DNA of 55,483 bases from an uncultured Corynebacterium sp. (GTDB lineage: Bacteria > Actinomycetota > Actinomycetes > Mycobacteriales > Mycobacteriaceae): contig NZ_CALUCS010000015.1 in NCBI RefSeq assembly GCF_943914615.1, positions 1 to 55,483 of the forward strand, read 5' to 3'. A program made the translations under genes and the position numbers. Positions 17,528-24,020 of the stretch are shown piece after piece. The notes beneath the pieces were generated by a model. That model was not told the origin of the DNA and searched no databases. It saw only the letters and a program-made list of their open reading frames with translations. How positions within the stretch are numbered: position 1 is the stretch's first letter; each line of letters begins with the position of its first letter.

Positions 17528-18243
17528 GCTCTTGCGCGTTGCACCCGCAGCCACACGAAGAACCCCCACAGCACGAAAGCGCCGTAGACCACGTACAGAG
17601 CAGCGGAGGGGTAGTAGCCCGCGGCGAGCAGTAGAGGTACGCCGACAATATCCACGCCGATCCAGATGAGCCAGAATTCCGTCCAACCGCGGGCCATGCC
17701 GAACGTGGCCAGGATGGAGCCGGTGAAGATCCAGGCGTCCGCCCACGGTCCCCATGAACCTAGCGCGTCGAAGATCAGGGCAAAGACGATGGTGCCGATC
17801 ACCGCGAAGGCGAGCATGCCGATGCGCTCCCTGGCGCTGGCCCAGCTGGGCTGCACTGCCGCGCTGTCGGCGGCGGGCTCGCTGACGATGGAGCGGGAAG
17901 GGTCGGTGTTATCAGGCTCGCGCATGCCGGCGGTACGGGCGCGGCTCCATTGGTACCAGCCGTACAGCGAGACGATGAGGAACATCACCTGGCGGCCTGC
18001 CTGGCCGTAGAGGTCCAGATCCTGTGGGGTGTGGAACAGCCCACCCAGGAACACCGTGAACAGCAGCACGTTGCCGACGATTCCCACGGGCCAGGCCCAC
18101 ACCACGCGCTTCATCCCTCCGACGGCGGAGGCTAGACCGAAGAGATTGCCGATGATTTCGCGCCAGAGGATCGGGTAGCCGCCGATGACCAGCGTTGCGT
18201 TAAGCAGTGTTGTAAAGATTCCCTCTGATTCCACAGTGCCCAT
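17524..18243 (-). CDS. pnuC: PnuC-type nicotinamide riboside transporter
   Basis: A 239-residue membrane protein with seven predicted helices arranged like PnuC, which takes up nicotinamide riboside by facilitated diffusion for NAD synthesis. Recognisable segments: NLFGLASAVGGMKRVVWAWPVGIVGN near the N terminus, SLYGWYQW in the middle and WTEFWLIWIGVDIVGVPLLL toward the C terminus; the aromatic/asparagine residues that line the PnuC channel are retained. A hydrophilic insert of about 45 residues follows the WYQW helix, on the cytoplasmic side. ATG 18243 follows AAGGGAAG. A 7-bp inverted repeat (18254-18260/18270-18276) sits just upstream. Nothing else for NAD salvage is adjacent. Confidence 0.88.
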   Translation of the reverse strand: MGTVESEGIFTTLLNATLVIGGYPILWREIIGNLFGLASAVGGMKRVVWAWPVGIVGNVLLFTVFLGGLFHTPQDLDLYGQAGRQVMFLIVSLYGWYQWSRARTAGMREPDNTDPSRSIVSEPAADSAAVQPSWASARERIGMLAFAVIGTIVFALIFDALGSWGPWADAWIFTGSILATFGMARGWTEFWLIWIGVDIVGVPLLLAAGYYPSAALYVVYGAFVLWGFFVWLRVQRARA

Positions 18244-18253
18244 CTTCCCTTAT

Positions 18254-18276
18254 CCGGTTTGGGCAAAGGAAACCGG
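18254..18276 (-). promoter_or_regulatory. Inverted repeat upstream of pnuC
   Basis: CCGGTTT (18254-18260) and AAACCGG (18270-18276) form a perfect 7-bp inverted repeat with a 9-nt spacer. It ends 10 nt before the pnuC ATG (minus strand) and 21 nt after the upstream TetR stop. No U run follows, so an operator or ribosome-site hairpin is more likely than a terminator. Confidence 0.35.
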
Positions 18277-18297
18277 GTTTGATTCTCGGTGAGGTGC

Positions 18298-19020
18298 CTA
18301 CTTTTCGTCCTCAATGCGATCGACACGAGCCAGCATGTCGAAGGCCTGGTTGTAGAGCTCCTCGGGGTTGAGGCCACCGGATAGCTTCTCGTCTACAGAT
18401 GCCTCCATGGCGCGCATGGCGATGCTAAAGGAAACATCCAGCAACAGGAATGCCTTGAAGGGGGAGAGGTCGGGGGCGACATCGCACAGCGCCTTAGTTC
18501 CCGGGGCCGTGAGGGTAGGCAGATCCACATCCAGGTGCTCACTGCTGCCCTTATCCTGCGGATTCTCCAGCATGATGAGCAGGGGTTTGAACTTGCGGAT
18601 ATCCGGTGTAACGGGATCCACTAGCTCGGAAACCTCGGCAGAGTCGGCCGAGCCCGTCTGGCTGACCGAGGCGCCTTGATCACCGTGTGGCGGGAAGCAG
18701 TAGATCCACATTGCATCGCGCATGATGTCCACGATTCGGCCGGTGGGATGGTCCACCGCAATCTCGCGGATGCGTTGGGCGAAGTGATCGAAGACTTCAT
18801 GCAGGTAGTAGGCGAAGACATCGTCGCGACGCTCGAAGTAGTTGTGGAATGTGCGTGTGGATACGCCCGCTCGCTTAGTAATGGCCTGGACCGTCGCTTC
18901 CTCCGGGCCGTAGCTCATGAACAGCTCAATAGCTGCATCGATGAGATTCTGCTTTGTTTCGGCCTTCTTCTGTTCGCGCCGGGAAGCGGAGGGCTCGGGG
19001 ATCGTCGAACTCGATGACAT
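18298..19020 (-). CDS. TetR-family transcriptional regulator (1)
   Basis: A 240-residue repressor-type regulator. The TetR DNA-binding domain is at residues 14-70: KKAETKQNLIDAA helix, then helix-turn-helix VQAITKRAGVSTRTFHNYF followed by the RRDDVF helix. The C-terminal ligand domain is unlike known families by eye and contains an acidic, Ser-rich stretch around residues 115-145. Its HTH is closely related to that of the second TetR protein encoded just upstream, suggesting an old duplication. A perfect 12-bp palindrome overlaps its own predicted transcript start, so autorepression is likely. pnuC follows 54 nt downstream on the same strand. The ligand is unknown. Confidence 0.85.
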   Translation of the reverse strand: MSSSSTIPEPSASRREQKKAETKQNLIDAAIELFMSYGPEEATVQAITKRAGVSTRTFHNYFERRDDVFAYYLHEVFDHFAQRIREIAVDHPTGRIVDIMRDAMWIYCFPPHGDQGASVSQTGSADSAEVSELVDPVTPDIRKFKPLLIMLENPQDKGSSEHLDVDLPTLTAPGTKALCDVAPDLSPFKAFLLLDVSFSIAMRAMEASVDEKLSGGLNPEELYNQAFDMLARVDRIEDEK

Positions 19021-19067
19021 GTGAGTGAGAAACCTTTCAATATGCCCAGATGATCCGATTTGATGGA

Positions 19068-19091
19068 CATCGTACGATGCGGGCTAGCGTA
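19068..19091 (-). promoter_or_regulatory. Promoter and palindromic operator of TetR gene 1
   Basis: On the minus strand TACGCT (plus 19086-19091) is a good -10. Six nt later comes CATCGTACGATG (19068-19079), a perfect 12-bp palindrome that would cover the transcription start. The start codon is 47 nt further on. This is the expected layout for a self-repressing TetR gene. Confidence 0.5.
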
Positions 19092-19146
19092 GCAAATCTG
19101 ATATTAACAAAACGGAGGTCGGGTATTTAACTGTTTCTCATCTCAG

Positions 19147-19815
19147 CTAGCCGAGCTGCGAAAGCCCTCCCGCTAGTAGTTGGAAAGCGCCTCGAATCTC
19201 TTCTTCCGTCGCACATTCCCCACTCTCGTTGAGTTCCACGAAAACTGTGGGTACAACCATGATCGAATTGATGAGCAACAGCGCGTGGGCGGTGTTGAGC
19301 GTCCGACCATCGCGCTCGCTGTACTGCTGAAAAGCCTGTACGAGCGGAGAGAAGAACTCCACGGCGTTGCGGGGAAGGCCATCGTTCTCTGTGAAAAGCT
19401 CTGTACGAGCTTGGGCGGGGATAGAGAGTAAGTGGTCCGCAAGGCGGGAGAGGGTTTGAATGCTGTTCGGGCTGCCCGTCGTTCGGTTAAAGAAGTCCAC
19501 CGCGATATTCTCGCCAATCGATATCAATTGTTGCCCAGGTTGTGCAGTATCCACCATGCCAACCATTTCCTCAACGAATTGATTAATCGTGAATAGTAAA
19601 GCAGCGTCTCGATGAGGGAAATAGTTGTGAAAAGTGCGCGGGGAAATATCAGCTCTTTCTGCGATCTTCGCGATGGTAGCATTCTCCGCTCCCTCGTTGA
19701 CTAGCAAGTCAACGGCGGCACAGGCGATGCGCTCACGGGTTTCGGCCTTTTTGCGATCCCGTAGGCTCGGCGTTGCTGCCTCTACGCTCTTTCCGCCTTC
19801 GAAGTTCACTTTCAC
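19147..19815 (-). CDS. TetR-family transcriptional regulator (2), downstream of MMPL
   Basis: A 222-residue TetR regulator. The HTH region at residues 17-68 reads KKAETRERIACAA, then IAKIAERADISPRTFHNYFPHRD, sharing RTFHNYF and flanking residues with TetR 1. The ligand domain is more hydrophobic (LLINSIMVVPTVFVEL), consistent with a lipophilic ligand, but that is inference. The start is GTG 19815 or GTG 19809; the minus-strand GAGAAAGG lies 2 nt or 8 nt before them, so the second is better spaced. It begins 20 nt after the MMPL stop, so it is probably the second gene of an mmpL-tetR operon and the likely regulator acting at the inverted repeats upstream of the transporter. Confidence 0.85.
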   Translation of the reverse strand: MKVNFEGGKSVEAATPSLRDRKKAETRERIACAAVDLLVNEGAENATIAKIAERADISPRTFHNYFPHRDAALLFTINQFVEEMVGMVDTAQPGQQLISIGENIAVDFFNRTTGSPNSIQTLSRLADHLLSIPAQARTELFTENDGLPRNAVEFFSPLVQAFQQYSERDGRTLNTAHALLLINSIMVVPTVFVELNESGECATEEEIRGAFQLLAGGLSQLG

Positions 19816-19835
19816 AACCTTTCTCGAGTGACGCC

Positions 19836-22262
19836 TTACTTTACTGCTGCCTGTGCGTCTCGCGGATCTGCCTCACCTGACTCGGTAGGTGTATCCGGAG
19901 TGCGGCTACCGTCAGCGTTCAATCCCACCAGGCTCTCGCCCTCGACGTCGACAGCGGGAACGATCTTCGCTAGCCACTTGGGGAACTTCCACGCGTGCTC
20001 ACCGAGAAGGAACATCGTTGCTGGAATAAAGGTCATGCGGACGATGAAGGCGTCAAAGAATACGGCGGCGGCCAGCGCAAAGCCCATCACCTTAATAAAC
20101 GGCTCGTCGGCCATCATGAAGGCAGCGAAGACCGAAATCATGATGAGCGCGGCTGCAGTGACCACGCGCGCGCCATGCTTGAAGCCGTTGGCGGTGGCGT
20201 TGCCGGCGGTCTTGCCGTGCGCCCAGCCCTCGCGCATACGGGTGACCAGGAAGACCTGGTAGTCCATTGCGAGGCCAAAAACAATACCGATCAGCATGAT
20301 TGGCAGGAAGGAGATGATGGGCTGCGGGTCGTCGATGATGCCGCCGAAGCCCTCCTGCCACAGTGCGACGGTGACGCCGAACGTAGCGGCCACCGACAGG
20401 CCGAAGCCCAACGCCGCGATCAGTGGCACCCAAATGGAGCGGAAGACGATCATCAACAGGATGAAAGCCAACACGAGGACGATGGCGATGTAGGGGATGA
20501 GGACGTCCGAAAGCCGCTGAGAAATGTCCTCGTACATTGGGGTGACACCGGTGATGGCATAGGTTGCGCCGGTTTCTTCGTTATAGCCGGCTTCCTCGGC
20601 ACGCATCTGCTCCAGGACATCGGCGGCGCGGGCATCTGTCGCACCGTAGGACGGGGTGATCATCACCTGAGCCGCAGTACCCAGGTCGGCTGGGTTGTGC
20701 GGATCGCCGTTGGTCTGCACTACCTGTGCGTTCTCCACACCTTCGGTGCCCTGGAGGGTCGCGACGGCCTCCTGGGTGGCGGCGGCCTTTTCCTTGTCAT
20801 TGAGGTCAGGGTATTCCACGAGGGCTACCATCGGGGCGTTGCGGCCTGCACCGAAGCCATCTTCCGTCATTTCGTAGGCGACGCGGTTGGGGGTGCCCTT
20901 GGCCATAGAACCATCGGAAGGCATAGCCAGACGCAGGTTCATTGCGGGGATGGCCAGCAGGATCAACAACACTGCAGCGCCTACCAACCACAGGGCGGGC
21001 TTCTTGCGGATGATGCGCACCCACTTCAGCCCCATGGTCGGCTTCTCGTTCTCTGGGTCCGGAGCCTTGACGAAAGGCGCGCGCCCCGCGAATACCTTCG
21101 TGCCAATGAGGCCCATGATGGCGGGCAGCAGGGTGATCGCGACGATCACGGCAATGGCAACGGTGCCGGCAGCGGCCAAGGCCATCGCGGTGAGGAACGG
21201 GATGTTGATGATGGACAGTGCTGCCAGTGCAATTAGCACCGTAAGGCCGGCAAACACGACAGCGGAACCAGCCTTGCCGACTGCGAGGCCGGCCAGGTGG
21301 GCGCGTTCCTTGACGGGAATCGTCTTGAGTTTCTGGTGTAGTTCCTTCGGTTCCAGATCTTGACCACCCACATGGGCGATCAGCTCGTTGCGGAAGCGGG
21401 AGAGGATGAACAGCGCATAGTCGATGCCCACGGCCAGGCCGATCATGGAGGCCAGGGTGGGGGTCATGGAGTTGATGCTGTCCGTGACGGAGGTGGCGGC
21501 CATGACGATGCCAATACCCGTGCCCACGCCGATCACTGCGGAGAGCAGCGGCAGGCCTGCGGCCACGAGGCTGCCGAAGGTGACGATCAAAACAATAGCG
21601 GCGACCGCCAGGCCGATGGCTTCGGAGGCCATGCTCATCTCTGGCTGTTGGAATGCGTTGCCGCTCCATCCGACCTTGAGGTTACCTTCGTTGTTCTTTA
21701 CCGCGTCCTCGAACTTCTGCACGTCCTCGGCTGGCACGTCTGCAGCAGTTTCCGCATCGAAGGAGACCTCAATGACACCGGTGCGCTTGTCGGGGCTCAG
21801 TGGGCTCAGTGTAGCGATGTCGGATGCAATCTGCTCCTTCGGCATGCCCTGCTTCTGCTTAATAGGAGCCATTTGCTGGTGCATGCTTTCGCTGGCCAGC
21901 ACGGGGGAGACGAGCTTTTCCTTGTCTTGCAGGAAATCGAGCTCTTGCAGCGCCTGAAGGATGTCTTCGGTCGATTGTGCAGCCTCACCCTTGGCAAGAG
22001 TCTGACCTTCAGGAGCTTGGATCACGAGCTTGCCCGTGGCGGCCTCTAGCTGATCAGCGTCTTCGCCGTTGGGGAATTCTTCCTTGATCCTGTCCTGGGT
22101 CTCGATGGACTCCAGGCCGGGGATGGTGAAGGACTGCGAGGTAGGTTTGGTTAACAGTGCGGAGGCGGTGCCCACGCCGACCAGCACGATCAGCCAGACG
22201 GCGAGGAAGCGCCACTTGTGAAGGTAGGCGGAGCGGCCTACTCGATACAGGAATTTTGCCAT
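19836..22262 (-). CDS. MMPL/RND-family lipid or drug exporter
   Basis: An 808-residue integral membrane transporter of the MMPL branch of the RND superfamily, typically driving export of envelope lipids or amphiphiles by proton motive force. There are two repeats of one helix, a periplasmic porter domain and five helices: TM1 FLAVWLIVLVGVGTASALL (about 20-38), the TM2-6 block at about 205-370, then a second half starting near 410 with TM8-12 to about 770. The proton-relay Asp-Tyr pair of TM4 is VGIDYALFILSRFR, and the matching second-half helix reads GLAMDYQVFLVTRMREG. The C terminus (about 35 residues) is soluble and acidic. ATG 22262 is chosen because an AAATAT -10 is exactly 7 nt upstream; a TTG at 22268 is less likely. 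Confidence 0.92.
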   Translation of the reverse strand: MAKFLYRVGRSAYLHKWRFLAVWLIVLVGVGTASALLTKPTSQSFTIPGLESIETQDRIKEEFPNGEDADQLEAATGKLVIQAPEGQTLAKGEAAQSTEDILQALQELDFLQDKEKLVSPVLASESMHQQMAPIKQKQGMPKEQIASDIATLSPLSPDKRTGVIEVSFDAETAADVPAEDVQKFEDAVKNNEGNLKVGWSGNAFQQPEMSMASEAIGLAVAAIVLIVTFGSLVAAGLPLLSAVIGVGTGIGIVMAATSVTDSINSMTPTLASMIGLAVGIDYALFILSRFRNELIAHVGGQDLEPKELHQKLKTIPVKERAHLAGLAVGKAGSAVVFAGLTVLIALAALSIINIPFLTAMALAAAGTVAIAVIVAITLLPAIMGLIGTKVFAGRAPFVKAPDPENEKPTMGLKWVRIIRKKPALWLVGAAVLLILLAIPAMNLRLAMPSDGSMAKGTPNRVAYEMTEDGFGAGRNAPMVALVEYPDLNDKEKAAATQEAVATLQGTEGVENAQVVQTNGDPHNPADLGTAAQVMITPSYGATDARAADVLEQMRAEEAGYNEETGATYAITGVTPMYEDISQRLSDVLIPYIAIVLVLAFILLMIVFRSIWVPLIAALGFGLSVAATFGVTVALWQEGFGGIIDDPQPIISFLPIMLIGIVFGLAMDYQVFLVTRMREGWAHGKTAGNATANGFKHGARVVTAAALIMISVFAAFMMADEPFIKVMGFALAAAVFFDAFIVRMTFIPATMFLLGEHAWKFPKWLAKIVPAVDVEGESLVGLNADGSRTPDTPTESGEADPRDAQAAVK

Positions 22263-22313
22263 GCGCAAAATATTTGCACAATATGCGAAACATTACAAGG
22301 CTTGTGCAAATAT
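22263..22313 (-). promoter_or_regulatory. mmpL promoter flanked by 12-bp inverted repeats
   Basis: Minus strand: -35 TTGTAA (plus 22293-22298), 17 nt, -10 AAATAT (plus 22270-22275), 7 nt, ATG 22262, so the transcript is probably leaderless. Perfect arms ATATTTGCACAA (22270-22281) and TTGTGCAAATAT (22302-22313) sit on the -10 and just upstream of the -35. They are good candidates for binding by the adjacent TetR protein. Confidence 0.6.
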
Positions 22314-22346
22314 GTTTGACGGGGTCGCGATGAATCGCTGCTCCGC

Positions 22347-23993
22347 CTAGTCGGCGACCAGCGTCTCCATTGTCAGCTCCGGGTGTTCCTTCTCCACGAA
22401 GGCTAGCTTCCACTTGTCACCGAACAGGGCAATCAGCTCCCCGTCCGTGCGGGTGAAGATCTCCACGCCTCGCTGCTTGGCCAGCACCGGCGCGGACTCG
22501 GCGTCAGTACGACGGGCGACAGAGTAAGGGACCGGGTCGGCCACGGTCTCCACGTTGTACTCAACGTCCATGCGGGCCTGCATAACCTCGAACTGCATCG
22601 GACCAACGGCGGCCATGACCGGGTTCGCGTCACCGCGCGCGTCGTTGCGCAGAATCTGCACAACACCTTCGGAATCGAGCTGCTCGAGGGCCTTGCGGAA
22701 CTGCTTGTACTTGCCCAGCGACTTCGCGCGCAGTGTGCGGAAGTGCTCCGGTGCGAACTGCGGCATGGGCGGGAACTGCACCTTCTTGCCGGCGTAGATC
22801 GTGTCTCCCGGGGCGAGCGAACCCGCGTTGACTAGACCCACGATATCGCCGGGGTAGGCGGCCTCAACGGTGGCACGGGTACGGCCGAAGACGGTCAGGG
22901 CGTACTTCGTGGAGAAAGACCGGCCGGACTGAGCATGTGTGACCTGCATGCCGCGTTCGAACACACCGGAGACCACGCGCATGAACGCCAAGGAGTCGCG
23001 GTGGTTGCGGTCCATACCCGCCTGCACCTTGAAAACCACGCCTGAAAAATCGTCGGTAGGGTCGCGGTGCTCGTCCACCGCGACGGAGTTTCCGCCCGCG
23101 GCGGCCTCGATCACCTTCGGGTCGGAATCGCGGCCAGCCGGGGCGGGCGCCAAAGCGCAGAGGGTATCCAAAATCTGGTGCACGCCGAAGTTCAGCATCG
23201 CAGAGGCGAAGATCAGCGGGGAAGTGGTGCACTCCAAGAACAGCTCCTGGTCGTGCAACGCACCGTCGGCGGCCAGCAGCTCCACCTCTTCGGCAGCGGT
23301 TTCCCACACGTCTTCTTCCCGCTCTGCGGCCTGCTCCGGGTTGTAGTGCTCCTCCGGGGCGATCGTCGAACCACCGGCGGTGCGGAGGAAGTGGATGTAC
23401 TCCTCGGCCTCGCCGTCGTCGTTTATGCGCGCCAACCCGCGGAAGTCACCAGCCTCGCCGACTGGCCAGAACAGGGGAGTGGGCTGCAGCTGGATCTCGT
23501 TGACGATCTCGTCCACCAGCTCCAGCGGGCTGCGGCCGGGGCGGTCCCACTTGTTCACGACGGTCACGATCGGCAGGCCGCGGGCTTTGCACACGCGGAA
23601 AAGCTTCAGCGTCTGTGGCTCCAGGCCCTTCGCGCCATCAATGAGCATCACCGCGGCGTCCACGGCGGACAGAACTCGGTAGGTATCCTCCGAGAAGTCC
23701 GCGTGGCCCGGGGTGTCTACCAGGTTGATCATGAAGGGCTCGCCGTCGTGGCCCTCCGGGGCGTACTCAAATTGCAGCGCGGAGGAGGCGATGGAAATGC
23801 CACGATCCTTCTCCATATCCATCCAGTCGGAGACGGTGGACTTGCGGCCGGCCTTGCCGTGCACGGCGCCGGCTTCCTTGATCATGTGGGCGTGCAGAGC
23901 GAGCGCCTCGGTGAGGGTAGATTTACCGGCATCCGGGTGGGCGATGACGGCGAATGTGCGGCGGCGCGAGGCTTCGGATGCGGTTGAACTCAT
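22347..23993 (-). CDS. prfC: Peptide chain release factor 3
   Basis: A GTPase that removes RF1/RF2 from the ribosome after peptide release. 548 residues with GTPase motifs G1 AHPDAGKST, G2/switch region DWMDMEKDRGISI, G3 DTPGHADFSED and G4 NKWDR, then the beta-barrel domain 2 and a C-terminal RF3-specific domain (MPQFAPEHFRTLRAKSLGKYKQF). The length fits RF3 (about 530) and not EF-G (about 700). ATG 23993 is chosen: a TAGACT (plus 24004-24009) lies 10 nt upstream, whereas the GTG at 24002 would be directly next to that -10. An alternative extra domain or frameshift is not seen. The upstream acyltransferase ends 27 nt before. Confidence 0.95.
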   Translation of the reverse strand: MSSTASEASRRRTFAVIAHPDAGKSTLTEALALHAHMIKEAGAVHGKAGRKSTVSDWMDMEKDRGISIASSALQFEYAPEGHDGEPFMINLVDTPGHADFSEDTYRVLSAVDAAVMLIDGAKGLEPQTLKLFRVCKARGLPIVTVVNKWDRPGRSPLELVDEIVNEIQLQPTPLFWPVGEAGDFRGLARINDDGEAEEYIHFLRTAGGSTIAPEEHYNPEQAAEREEDVWETAAEEVELLAADGALHDQELFLECTTSPLIFASAMLNFGVHQILDTLCALAPAPAGRDSDPKVIEAAAGGNSVAVDEHRDPTDDFSGVVFKVQAGMDRNHRDSLAFMRVVSGVFERGMQVTHAQSGRSFSTKYALTVFGRTRATVEAAYPGDIVGLVNAGSLAPGDTIYAGKKVQFPPMPQFAPEHFRTLRAKSLGKYKQFRKALEQLDSEGVVQILRNDARGDANPVMAAVGPMQFEVMQARMDVEYNVETVADPVPYSVARRTDAESAPVLAKQRGVEIFTRTDGELIALFGDKWKLAFVEKEHPELTMETLVAD

Positions 23994-24009
23994 AATGCCC
24001 ACAAGTCTA
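23994..24009 (-). promoter_or_regulatory. -10 box of a leaderless promoter for prfC
   Basis: Minus-strand TAGACT (plus 24004-24009) is followed by 10 nt and ATG 23993. It sits in the short gap after the acyltransferase gene, giving prfC its own promoter with a 0-3 nt leader. Confidence 0.5.
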
Positions 24010-24020
24010 GCGGGTAGGCA

